This document shows, piece by piece, positions 1-8,373 of a stretch of DNA of 64,000 nt; within the stretch, counting starts at the first letter, position 1; every line of letters begins with the position of its first letter. The stretch covers positions 868,001-932,000 of the forward strand of contig NZ_CP042910.1 in the NCBI RefSeq assembly GCF_008298035.1, read 5' to 3'. The stretch is from Gimesia maris (lineage in GTDB: Bacteria; Planctomycetota; Planctomycetia; Planctomycetales; Planctomycetaceae). A program made the translations under genes and the position numbers. The notes under the pieces were generated by a model. The model saw only the letters and a list, made by a program, of their open reading frames with translations, did no database searches and had not been told where the DNA came from.

Positions 1-918
1 GTGTCTGACTTACAGATTGGTGTCGCCCCCGGCATACTGAAACCATTAACAGAAATGCTGGTCCAGGCCGACGTCGCGCGAATTCCCGTACAGGATATTC
101 CCGGACATTCCTTCGAAACACTGGTCGACCCCAAAACAATGCAACAGGTCTTTCCTGATCTGAAGCAGTACGGCGATGATTTGAAAATCTGGGCCGAACT
201 GGTACTCACCAGACCCATTCAGGTTGAAGATGGTGGGAAGTCCAAAAAAACAGATAACAATCCCTTCCGGTTTGAAGTTCCTCAGGCCGCGATCTCGATG
301 GCGATTAAAAAATCAGCCTCAGATAAAAAGTGGATCCCGTACGCCGAATTTACTCTCACGCTAGGCCAGGATGTGGAAGCAGAGATTGTGGATCGCAGTT
401 ATTCCAAACGTGCTTTGAAACTGGATTGGGAAGGTGGGGCAAAAATTGGAGGTACCGCCCGGTTTGCTCCCGATTATAAACCGCAGGATACCAGCATCGA
501 TCAACAGAAACTGAGGGATCTGGTGCAGTCTGCGTGGGGCGGCTGGACAAAGCAGGGGCCTGCTTCCGTCGCAGAGATTCCCGATATCGAACTGGGTTTC
601 GGTCGCTATCGTATCAATAAAGTCGACTGGTCTAATCCTCAACTGCTGGCGACTTTCACCGTACCCGAACTCAAACTGACCAATGACACCAAAGTCGAAA
701 TGGAATACGAACTCAAAAGTCCCTACAGCGACTGGGGCGGGCCTTACAAATTAAAGCCCGGTGAGTCGCACACATTCGATGCTGCTACGCCATTGTTATA
801 CCGACGTAAAGTCAATAATCAGATGCAGGTCTTCACGCTGGCGGCGGGCTCTCATTTTGAATTCCTGCCCGAAAATGGCAATGCAAGTGGCATGCTTTTC
901 GAAGCCTCAGATAATTGA
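1..918 (+). CDS. Hypothetical protein, probably 5'-truncated by the window edge
   Basis: An open frame of 305 codons runs from the first base (GTG) to TGA at 916-918. Because it is open at the edge, the GTG may be an internal valine and the true start may lie outside. The product is rich in beta-strand-like alternation and charged residues, has no membrane segment or signal peptide in the visible part, and shows no motif I can assign. It converges with and directly abuts the complex I-like operon (stop at 919), with no room for a separate terminator. Function unknown. Confidence 0.7.
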   Translation: MSDLQIGVAPGILKPLTEMLVQADVARIPVQDIPGHSFETLVDPKTMQQVFPDLKQYGDDLKIWAELVLTRPIQVEDGGKSKKTDNNPFRFEVPQAAISMAIKKSASDKKWIPYAEFTLTLGQDVEAEIVDRSYSKRALKLDWEGGAKIGGTARFAPDYKPQDTSIDQQKLRDLVQSAWGGWTKQGPASVAEIPDIELGFGRYRINKVDWSNPQLLATFTVPELKLTNDTKVEMEYELKSPYSDWGGPYKLKPGESHTFDAATPLLYRRKVNNQMQVFTLAAGSHFEFLPENGNASGMLFEASDN

Positions 919-2532
919 TCAGTTTTCCATGTCTTCTGTTTCACTACCAGTGATGCTGGCAGGAAACAACGGCAACAGGGTTTCTTCAGTCAGCGAAGCC
1001 GGGCAGATGCCTGTTGCCAGGATGAGCAGTATCGCGGGGCCGAAGGCCAGCCAGGCGAAGAGACGGTGTACCGGTTCGTACAGCGAATTGTCTTCCGGCT
1101 GCGGTTTGGTATCTGCAGCAGCGTTCATCAATTGCCAGAATCCGCGGATCAAAGCCAACTGAAACAGCAGGTAACCTGCCAGGTAAAATAACCCCAGTAG
1201 CAGACTGTCCTGTAACAGGCTCCACAAAAAGGCAAACTGTGCAGTAAAACCTCCCAGCCCCGGTAGTCCGGCGAGTGTCAAAATCATAAAGCCGGCAAGC
1301 CACTGCTGCAGTCGGTTGGCTTTCCCAGTGACAGGTACTGACAGAACCGGGATCAACAGCAGCAACAGGCAGCATGCCAGTCCCTGGATGACATGGAACA
1401 GGATCAGATTCGGAATGGCGACAGGTTCTGCAGAAAACAGTAGAGTGAGTGTTAATACGCTCTGCCCCAGCACGAAACAGAGGATGCTTTGCACCAGGCC
1501 TCCTCGGCAGGCCAGCAGAGAAAAATAGAGAAAGCCACACATTCCCCAGAAGCTGATCACCGTTGAGATGCTCTGCACAGCCCCATGATTCAAAGGGGCC
1601 ATAAATCGCAGCATTCCATATACACTGATTTTGGTGAATAATGCCAGCAGGACCAGACACCAGATAGATTGATCCTTCGTATTGAACATGGAGCCCGCGT
1701 CCTGTTTCATCCACTGTGTCAAACCATAATGAACCGGGAAGATTGACCCTTTGATGGTGAAACCCGTTATCAGGATCAGGAATATCCAGGGAGAGATCGT
1801 ACTCCAGTAAGTTTCTGCCAGCGGATAAAGCGCAACATCGTTTACCGTGCCCTGTAAAATCTCATTAAATTGAAATGTGACCGGTTGAGGTGATTCCAGC
1901 AGCAGACCCTGCATCCAGGTGTAACCAGTTGATGCCAGCACCAGCCCAGCCACGATCAATACATCTCCCAGAAACTGCAGATACATTGTACTTTCCAGCA
2001 GACGAATCGAGCGTGAACCACTCCAGATGCGGATCAGGCAGAGCATGCAGAATGTGGAAGTCAGCTGAAAAGTAACAAAACTGATCAGATCATAAGCTAC
2101 CAACAGTCCTGCCAGAAACGACTGCAGCAGCATGAGCAGGAAATAATGTCCTCGTGATTCCACCCCCATCCGCGGGGAGAGCAGTATCAGTGCCGGCCAC
2201 ACACAAGTGGGCAGCAGCAGAAACCAGAGTGATAAACGGTCTATCGTCCATTGAAAATGACGTGGCATTTCTCGATTTGCATGACCGGTTTCGGCAGCAG
2301 GCAGCTTCAGAGAAATGGAAATCGCGCGGGTAGGGCTCTCGTTTTTCAATGCGGGAGCTGTCAGCAATGCGGACAGAATCACACAGGAGATGAGCGAATT
2401 GGAAAATGCGGTCCAGCGATTGAATTCCAGGCCCAACTGGGAAATTCCCCAGCCAAAGCAGGCACCTGCGATCGGCATGACGACCAGTAACACAGGCGAC
2501 AATGAGATGATGGTATTCAGAAACGAGTTCAT
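919..2532 (-). CDS. NuoM-like antiporter-type membrane subunit (degenerate)
   Basis: A 537-residue polytopic membrane protein that aligns by eye with the NuoM/MrpD proton-translocating family. A TIDRLSL segment near residue 96 matches the family's DGLSL region, and residues 147-175 match the TM5 region. There the conserved Phe-Trp-Glu reads Phe-Gln-Leu (155-157), so the channel glutamate is missing. The two channel lysines appear kept: K261 in TIKGSIFPVH and K301 in FTKISVYGMLRF. It is the last gene of a six-gene minus-strand operon, 57 bp after the NuoL-like gene. A role in ion or proton movement is family knowledge; with the glutamate gone, activity is uncertain. It could also be NuoN-like. 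Confidence 0.8.
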   Translation of the reverse strand: MNSFLNTIISLSPVLLVVMPIAGACFGWGISQLGLEFNRWTAFSNSLISCVILSALLTAPALKNESPTRAISISLKLPAAETGHANREMPRHFQWTIDRLSLWFLLLPTCVWPALILLSPRMGVESRGHYFLLMLLQSFLAGLLVAYDLISFVTFQLTSTFCMLCLIRIWSGSRSIRLLESTMYLQFLGDVLIVAGLVLASTGYTWMQGLLLESPQPVTFQFNEILQGTVNDVALYPLAETYWSTISPWIFLILITGFTIKGSIFPVHYGLTQWMKQDAGSMFNTKDQSIWCLVLLALFTKISVYGMLRFMAPLNHGAVQSISTVISFWGMCGFLYFSLLACRGGLVQSILCFVLGQSVLTLTLLFSAEPVAIPNLILFHVIQGLACCLLLLLIPVLSVPVTGKANRLQQWLAGFMILTLAGLPGLGGFTAQFAFLWSLLQDSLLLGLFYLAGYLLFQLALIRGFWQLMNAAADTKPQPEDNSLYEPVHRLFAWLAFGPAILLILATGICPASLTEETLLPLFPASITGSETEDMEN

Positions 2533-2589
2533 ACTGGACTCAATAGACAGTTTAATATTTAGAAATGAGATAGCGGAATAAAACGAAAT

Positions 2590-4464
2590 TTAAATCTGCA
2601 ATACCATCAGTACAAAAATGAGAATCGACATCGTAAAAATCAGAACCAGGGTCGGGAAGGCAGTCTGTCCGTTTTGCATCTGGCTCAATAATTTCCCCCA
2701 GAATCCAGGCAACTTTTCCAGCATGCTGCGGCTCAGTATCGTGGTCGCCCAGTCATCGAGAAAGGTCACGCACTTCACCAGAAAATTCAGTGGCTGTATG
2801 CATGTCTTGTTGAGAATGCTGGAAGCATGGTAATGCGTTTCACCCAGTTGCAGCAGGCTGGATGATGTTCGTTCGCCTGGTTTTCCTGTTGTTTTAGGAG
2901 CCGTCATCCAGGCCAGAATGATAGCGACCAGTACGGATAGAAAATAAAACGAGAAGAACAACCAGTGCCGCTCAAAAAGATCCGATGCGGAATCCATCAG
3001 TGGCGTCTGCCAGAAACGGGGGACCAGTGGCAACGGGAACAGCATTGCAATCGTGAGCAGGCAGATCAGACCAGTGATTCCCCACAGCAGAATTGTGGGA
3101 AACTGCTCACTCGACTTTATCGTTGTCTGCCGAGACAGGGCAAAATAAAACCGGCCCAGTCCAAAAATATAAACACCGACGAGTGGCAACATCATCCAGA
3201 TGAGAACTTCGTTTCGTACTTCGGTGACCACCGCACTTGCTGTGATAAGAGGATTGAGGATTATTCCCAGGTCCGTCAGGGCTGCAGCCAGCAGCAGTAG
3301 CAGGCAGACTCGTATCGCGGGCAGGTTTTCTTCAGATATCGATTGCTGATTTTGCCGGCAGACCAGGGAGATGAGAACAGAAATGACACAGAATTGTACC
3401 ACGATCAATGGCAATAAATCTGTGAGGAATTCTAAGTCACTGAATCCGAGTGTGGCAACGATGATGCCTGTGAGTGTGGCAGCCAGCCAACTGAGACATC
3501 GGGCCCAGTCTGACCTGCGCATGAGACTGAATGCGGAAAAACCGGTAAGCACTGTTGAAATTATTGCCAGCTGTAAGATCAATGTCCGGGTTGCTTCAAT
3601 TGCCAGTAGCAACGGTGCACAGCGTATTAATAAAAACAAGCCCACAGGCATCGCCAGCAGATTCAGTGCGGCCAGCGAACGCCCGGGCCACGGTCGGGAA
3701 TTACAGATCACCAGTGCAGACGCAGGAAACAATCCCAGGCGTGGCACCGCCGCCAGAAAAAGTGTGACTCCGATTCCGGGCAATGCCACTCGGTTTTGCG
3801 CGTACACAGTCTGAATCGCAGCGGGCTGCAATGTTTTCACGAAATCCAGAGACGAAAAATTGGTATGAATCAGAAATACAGCCAGCAGGAGCATCGCGTC
3901 GGAAAACGCATTCCACCCCCACCAGTGTCGACTGACTGGTTCTGCTGCTGACTCACTCTGAAAATTTACTTCATGCAACAGATTCAGGCTGATCGAGAGA
4001 ATCATCCAAAAGAAAAGCAGTTCCAGAAAACCGGTCGACAGCACAATTCCAATTGCCGCACTAAAGCCAGACAAATAGAGTGGCCATGAATAACGACACT
4101 CCGAATCAGGCCTGTTTTCTGATTTCGGGCTCAGTAACAGGAAAAACAACGATGCCAGCGAAATCAGGCCATAAAATGCAAGGCTCACCGGATCGAACAA
4201 TACTCCAATCTGTAATTGAGGAGACGATTCTCCTGCGAGCGCCAGCCAGTTCACCAGCGTCAGCGAATAAGTCTGCTGCTCAAGCCGTGAGCTGAAAAAA
4301 CAGAGACAGCTTACAGCGACGAGGGAAGTCAACGCGATACCAGCGACAGTCGGCCAGCGCGGTTTACCTCGCAGCACGCCACAAGTCACCAGCGCAGCAA
4401 TCAGCAACATCACAAATGGTGTGATCAGGCTTAATTGCAGTAGCACTGTGATCGTTTTATCCAC
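2590..4464 (-). CDS. NuoL-like membrane subunit (degenerate)
   Basis: A 624-residue polytopic protein of normal NuoL length. The early FDPVSLAF segment (residues 90-97) matches the family's conserved DGLS region. In TM5 the usual FFWE motif reads FFWM (M154), replacing the essential glutamate. In the TM7/8 region the usual GKSAQFPLH reads PRLGLFPAS, with R242 where the channel lysine normally stands. The last 40 residues form a terminal helix, after a stretch resembling the linker before NuoL's lateral helix. It overlaps the NuoK-like gene by 8 bp, so translation is probably coupled. Family membership is by motif and context; a working proton path is doubtful. Confidence 0.8.
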   Translation of the reverse strand: MDKTITVLLQLSLITPFVMLLIAALVTCGVLRGKPRWPTVAGIALTSLVAVSCLCFFSSRLEQQTYSLTLVNWLALAGESSPQLQIGVLFDPVSLAFYGLISLASLFFLLLSPKSENRPDSECRYSWPLYLSGFSAAIGIVLSTGFLELLFFWMILSISLNLLHEVNFQSESAAEPVSRHWWGWNAFSDAMLLLAVFLIHTNFSSLDFVKTLQPAAIQTVYAQNRVALPGIGVTLFLAAVPRLGLFPASALVICNSRPWPGRSLAALNLLAMPVGLFLLIRCAPLLLAIEATRTLILQLAIISTVLTGFSAFSLMRRSDWARCLSWLAATLTGIIVATLGFSDLEFLTDLLPLIVVQFCVISVLISLVCRQNQQSISEENLPAIRVCLLLLLAAALTDLGIILNPLITASAVVTEVRNEVLIWMMLPLVGVYIFGLGRFYFALSRQTTIKSSEQFPTILLWGITGLICLLTIAMLFPLPLVPRFWQTPLMDSASDLFERHWLFFSFYFLSVLVAIILAWMTAPKTTGKPGERTSSSLLQLGETHYHASSILNKTCIQPLNFLVKCVTFLDDWATTILSRSMLEKLPGFWGKLLSQMQNGQTAFPTLVLIFTMSILIFVLMVLQI

Positions 4465-4825
4465 CAGGGCCTGTTCCTTGATCAGGGAAGATACGATAGG
4501 GAGACGCAGCCACGGATTCCGTTTCCTGTTCCGACAGTGGAGTCTGTCGGGTCCTGCGCTTCTGAATTATCAGGAATGTCAGCATGCTCAACAGCGGTAA
4601 GAGAAACAGGACGATGAGCAGAAAAGAAAGATTTCCTTCTCGCGAACCACGCGACTGACCATAGGCGGCACAGATCAGTCCCGCACCCTGCAGCCAGAGC
4701 AACAGAGAGAACACCATCGAAAGCGCATTCCGCTGCAGGAGCATGCCCAGAAAACCCAAAGCGATCAGGAGTACCGCAACCAGTAGATTGTTGTGTAATA
4801 ACGCGACAGATGTCAGCAGAATCAT
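4457..4825 (-). CDS. NuoK-like membrane subunit (degenerate)
   Basis: A 122-residue protein with three predicted membrane helices, the size and topology of NuoK. Residues 21-50 follow the family pattern (GFLGMLLQRN, normally G-IGVLI-RRN). The conserved glutamate of TM2 is a leucine (L42), and the TM3 glutamate region reads FLLPLLS with no acid. A 30-residue polar tail follows TM3. The start overlaps the NuoJ-like stop in an ATGA arrangement, and the end overlaps the NuoL-like start. In working complex I both glutamates are needed for proton pumping, so their joint loss is notable. Confidence 0.75.
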   Translation of the reverse strand: MILLTSVALLHNNLLVAVLLIALGFLGMLLQRNALSMVFSLLLWLQGAGLICAAYGQSRGSREGNLSFLLIVLFLLPLLSMLTFLIIQKRRTRQTPLSEQETESVAASPYRIFPDQGTGPGG

Positions 4826-5583
4826 GGTTGCTCTCCCTGTTCATCAGAAATGAAACGCGTGATTCCCACAAAGCTGACCAGAACAAACAGGAGCAGCACG
4901 ATCAACGCGGGCCAGTGGTCAGTCAGCAGTTGCCTTACCAGCAGCAGGTCTTCCACTTCGACCGTAGCAGGCTCAGATGTCTGTCTGGTCGTAGGCCCCC
5001 ATTCACGATGGATTACCCACAGAAATCCACACAACAGCAGGCTGCAGGCCAGGCAGGATAGAAACGGTTCACGAAACGCTCCTTCCGGGTCAGCATCGTC
5101 TGCCTGGGAATGTGGGTCTGATATTCCACGAAAGGCTAACAGCAGCAGCAAACCCCCAGCAGTCAGCCAGCAGATCAGGACCAGAGGCAGAATCCCGGCT
5201 TGCAGTAACAGCATTCCACCGCAGAGGAATGAGGCAGCAGCGGCTGTCAAAGACCATTTTAAATTCGAAGAAAAAACCGCGGCTCCGCCGAATCCGACTA
5301 CAAACAGACCAACAACAAACGGACTGAGTTGCATGATCCACGCCCGGATGCCAGCGTGACCTGCTGTAAAGAGTGGCTGTCCGAACCAGTAAAATAAAAT
5401 GCAGACTGCGAACAGGGATAACACAGGCCAGCCCCACCTCAGCCTGGTCGCTTCACTATTCTGCTTTGTCTGCAGACTCAAATAACCGTAGATGCCGGTA
5501 ATCATCAACAGCACCAGCACCGCTAACGTCAGAAACAGCAGGTTGTCTCCCGTACCAGGCAGATAAAATTTCAGGTCGTCCAT
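4822..5583 (-). CDS. NuoJ-like membrane subunit
   Basis: A 253-residue protein with about seven hydrophobic segments. The stretch around residues 110-155 resembles the NuoJ core (the family's A-Q-VLVYAGAV-VLFLFV region), here ICWLTAGGLLLLLAF. A late segment, ALIVLLLFVLVSFVGITR, resembles NuoJ's last helix. It starts 1 bp after the NuoH-like stop and ends in a 4-bp overlap with the NuoK-like gene; the J-K-L order matches canonical nuo operons. It is longer than typical NuoJ at the N-terminus. The assignment rests on position and weak similarity. Confidence 0.65.
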   Translation of the reverse strand: MDDLKFYLPGTGDNLLFLTLAVLVLLMITGIYGYLSLQTKQNSEATRLRWGWPVLSLFAVCILFYWFGQPLFTAGHAGIRAWIMQLSPFVVGLFVVGFGGAAVFSSNLKWSLTAAAASFLCGGMLLLQAGILPLVLICWLTAGGLLLLLAFRGISDPHSQADDADPEGAFREPFLSCLACSLLLCGFLWVIHREWGPTTRQTSEPATVEVEDLLLVRQLLTDHWPALIVLLLFVLVSFVGITRFISDEQGEQP

Positions 5584-5584
5584 G

Positions 5585-6634
5585 TTACATCTGATCTTCG
5601 ATGAGGTGTGTCGAATTATTTTTCACAGTCGTCGTTAATTTGAGGTTGGCTTTCGGCAGCAGGAACCCGGCCCAGATCGCCAGCAGACTGAAATTCAGCA
5701 GCACATGCATGAGCGGGTCAGACATTCCCAGCAGATGGAAAGCAAGAAACGAAGCCGTTAACGCGATCAATGCCAGCCATAGCTTCAACTTCCACAAGCG
5801 TTCCGGGTCGAAACCTCTGCGTCTCTGGAGAAAGACTTTCAGCCGGATCACAATGACCAGTAGCACCAGCATTATCACTCCCTGTATTGCCACTCTCCCG
5901 ATTTCCAGCCCGGTGCTCTTCTCATCAAACGGGGAAAAACAGGTGCGACTGATGACTAGTGGCGCGAGCACCTGCAGACCAGTCAGCATTCGCAATTCGC
6001 GGATCCAGTTTTGAACCGGGCTCACCCGGCGATCAGGATCGGCATTGATGAGTAAATAAGGGCCAATCCAGGCAAGGAAAAAAACGAGAGTTCCAGCAGG
6101 TTGGATGACGATCAGCCATAGCGAAGTCTGGCCACCTTGTACAGTAGAACTCGAATGGATCGGCAAATAGGCGACGACCGCAGCCCAGGCCAGCAGCAGA
6201 GGCAGCCAGAATGAAGCATTCAGAATCAGGGACATCGAAGGAACACGTCGTCGCTCGGTGACTGCCAGGCTGACTTCACCGGCTATCTGCAGCAGAGTTA
6301 ACAGACCCAGTAAAACCAGGGGTGCAAAGCGACACGTCACCAACGTCAGTTCTTCGGTCGGGGTACCATAACGCATCAGTAGTTGTTTGGAAAATAAATA
6401 AAGGAAACTGAAGGACAACAGGCAGCACAATAGAGAAAAAATCAGCAGGTATTGTTCCGAGCGGTTTCGAATCTGCTTCTGTGCATGGGCTATCCTCCTC
6501 ACGGCACAGATCAGTCTTGCTTTAAAGTCGGTTTCAGATAAGGGATAAGCCCGCTCAGAGAGCGTAAATGAGAGGACCAGTAACAATCCCAGAATGAGCA
6601 ACATTATCAGCAGAAGCAGCAACGTTTCAGTCAT
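5585..6634 (-). CDS. NuoH-like membrane subunit (degenerate quinone loop)
   Basis: A 349-residue protein with about eight membrane helices, beginning MTETLLLLL. An in-frame start 51 bp further upstream exists, but ATG at 6634 overlaps the preceding gene's stop by 8 bp and begins directly with the first helix. A segment reading IQPAGTLVFFLAWIGP matches the NuoH helix normally written QPLGFLIFFIAALAE. The following quinone-loop signature (E..R.PFDLPEAE) is replaced by NADPDRRVSPVQN, so the acidic residues expected at the quinone/N-module interface are absent. Family assignment is moderately secure; quinone binding is unlikely. Confidence 0.65.
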   Translation of the reverse strand: MTETLLLLLIMLLILGLLLVLSFTLSERAYPLSETDFKARLICAVRRIAHAQKQIRNRSEQYLLIFSLLCCLLSFSFLYLFSKQLLMRYGTPTEELTLVTCRFAPLVLLGLLTLLQIAGEVSLAVTERRRVPSMSLILNASFWLPLLLAWAAVVAYLPIHSSSTVQGGQTSLWLIVIQPAGTLVFFLAWIGPYLLINADPDRRVSPVQNWIRELRMLTGLQVLAPLVISRTCFSPFDEKSTGLEIGRVAIQGVIMLVLLVIVIRLKVFLQRRRGFDPERLWKLKLWLALIALTASFLAFHLLGMSDPLMHVLLNFSLLAIWAGFLLPKANLKLTTTVKNNSTHLIEDQM

Positions 6635-7076
6635 CAGACATCCCCTCGGATTCTGATGGCCAGGTGCGGGATGGCTCGTCGGCATTTTGACTCTTCTGGT
6701 TCGCAGAGAAATTGGCGAACTCTGGTTCCTGTACCGGTTCAGGGAAAGCCAGCATGCCTGTCCAGAAAGTCATTCCCCAGATCAGCAGCAGTGCACCTGC
6801 GAGCGTCAAGGTCACCGGATGATTCCAGGCTGCCGTCTGCATGGTAATTCCTAATACGAGCAGCAGCGTTGGCACAACGATTAAGACTGCGGTAAAATTC
6901 CAGTACAGACACCGCAGTGGATCTTTTTGAGAATCATCGCCGGGCAGCACTTCGGATTCCGGTGCACCCTCCTCAATCTCTGTGGAACTGCGAAATCCGA
7001 TCTTGATCGTAAACCACACGGCCAGCGTGCTGCAGACGGCAATTAAAAAATATTTCAGAAAGAGAAACCAATCCAT
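6627..7076 (-). CDS. Small membrane protein, possibly NuoA-like; first gene of the operon
   Basis: A 149-residue protein with a hydrophobic helix at about residues 5-27, an acidic loop, two more helices at about 58-80 and 86-110, and a polar Ser/Glu-rich tail. Three helices with an acidic loop after the first is the layout of NuoA, and the position before a NuoH-like gene fits, but I see no decisive NuoA motif. It overlaps the next gene by 8 bp. Upstream lies a 237-bp region shared with the divergent gene at 7314, presumably holding the operon promoter. Confidence 0.55.
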   Translation of the reverse strand: MDWFLFLKYFLIAVCSTLAVWFTIKIGFRSSTEIEEGAPESEVLPGDDSQKDPLRCLYWNFTAVLIVVPTLLLVLGITMQTAAWNHPVTLTLAGALLLIWGMTFWTGMLAFPEPVQEPEFANFSANQKSQNADEPSRTWPSESEGMSDD

Positions 7077-7313
7077 GGCGGACTTTCAGCGATATGATGA
7101 GATACAATCGGGGTGATTCTGGTCTTGTTGACAACCAGCATCTCCTGCGGATTTTACGTGAAACAACCGCCGATGCGAAACATCATCGCTCCTGTAAATC
7201 GTGCAAATGGAAAAAGTAATTTTACTCTGTAGCAGCATAACTGTTGCCCGGATTCGAAGTAAGTCCAGAGATTCTTTCCCGACTCAATTTACTTTCAGCT
7301 GAATTGAAATATC

Positions 7314-7685
7314 ATGACCGCCGATTCAAATAGATTGATTTTTGTCTATGGGACCTTGAAACGTGGTTTCTGCCGCGGGCACCATCTGGAAGACCAGACA
7401 TTTCTCTCTACCGCGTTGAGTGCAGCCGATTATATCATGTATAATTGTGGTTCCTATCCCGGCCTTGTTATAGACAAATTACAGGGAGTCAGTATTCATG
7501 GTGAACTGTGGCGCATTGATTCCCAATGCCTGAAACTGCTGGACGAAGTCGAAGGCGTTGCCGAGAAACTATATCAGCGTGGATCGATTCGGTTGATCCA
7601 GCCAGAAATTGCTGAAACAGTAGAAGCTTACTTTTTTCAGGGATCTGTAGATCAACTACCCGTGGTGGGAAATAACTGGAAGTAG
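7314..7685 (+). CDS. Gamma-glutamylcyclotransferase (AIG2/GGCT-like)
   Basis: A 123-residue cytosolic protein with the family signature FVYGTLKRG at residues 10-18, which forms the glycine-rich substrate loop. A conserved acid (E60) lies in the EL segment after the GVSIHGELW stretch, where the catalytic glutamate sits in this fold, and WRIDSQCLKLLDEVEG follows the family pattern WxIdxxxLxxLDxxEG. Such enzymes act on gamma-glutamyl peptides to release 5-oxoproline, or on related gamma-glutamyl amines; the exact substrate cannot be told. A single gene, divergent from the complex I-like operon. Confidence 0.85.
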   Translation: MTADSNRLIFVYGTLKRGFCRGHHLEDQTFLSTALSAADYIMYNCGSYPGLVIDKLQGVSIHGELWRIDSQCLKLLDEVEGVAEKLYQRGSIRLIQPEIAETVEAYFFQGSVDQLPVVGNNWK

Positions 7686-7777
7686 TGCATTCAATAAATG
7701 GGCGAACCCTTGTAATAAAACGGCTGTTTCTCGAAAATAAATTACATTGACTCTCTATTGCTGTCAGGAACAGATTC

Positions 7778-8245
7778 ATGTCCACTCAGGTCGCCCATCG
7801 TAGAAATTGCTCTTACGCTACTTTACAGGAAATTATCGATGATGCCACTCGGTTAGCCGCGGCAGACGCACCTGTCACGGGCAACTGGTCTAAAGGGCAG
7901 ATATTTGATCACCTGGCGCGGCTCATGGACTATTCTCTGGACGGCTTTTCGTTCCAACTGCCCTGGTTTTTTCGGGTTCTCGGGAAGCATTATTTCAAAG
8001 CACGCATTCTGAAGAACGGCATGCTGCCAGGTATCAAGTTAAAAGGGGACGCAAAAAATGCACTCTCCCCGGAGTCTGTTGATGATCAGACCGGTCTGGA
8101 ACATCTGCGGCTCACCATCCAGCGACTCATCTCGGAGCCGCAACGTTTTCCCAGTCCCTTTTTTGGTGAGCTGAGTCGGGAAGAATGGGACTTGCTCCAT
8201 TGTCGACATGCAGAACTGCATATGAGTTTCATCGCAGAGCCGTAG
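7778..8245 (+). CDS. DUF1569 family protein (DinB-like fold)
   Basis: A 155-residue protein with the pattern of the DUF1569 family: WSKGQIFDHLARLMDYSLDG near residues 38-57 and the C-terminal EEWDLLHCRHAELHMSFI. Both contain histidines that, in the DinB-like four-helix bundle, form a metal site. Members are common in planctomycetes and have no defined biochemical role. ATG at 7778 is preceded by a good ribosome site (AGGAACAG). It stands alone between a GGCT-like gene and the CoA-disulfide-reductase-like gene. Confidence 0.8.
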   Translation: MSTQVAHRRNCSYATLQEIIDDATRLAAADAPVTGNWSKGQIFDHLARLMDYSLDGFSFQLPWFFRVLGKHYFKARILKNGMLPGIKLKGDAKNALSPESVDDQTGLEHLRLTIQRLISEPQRFPSPFFGELSREEWDLLHCRHAELHMSFIAEP

Positions 8246-8373
8246 ACATGATTCCCGCAGTTGGGAATCAGGTCGAATGGGAATGGAGGTTGGTAGTGAT
8301 GCCCTCTCGCCCTGTTTATAATCCCGAAATAAGAATGCTTTGAGTTAAACAGAGTGGACGGGAAAGGAAATTC

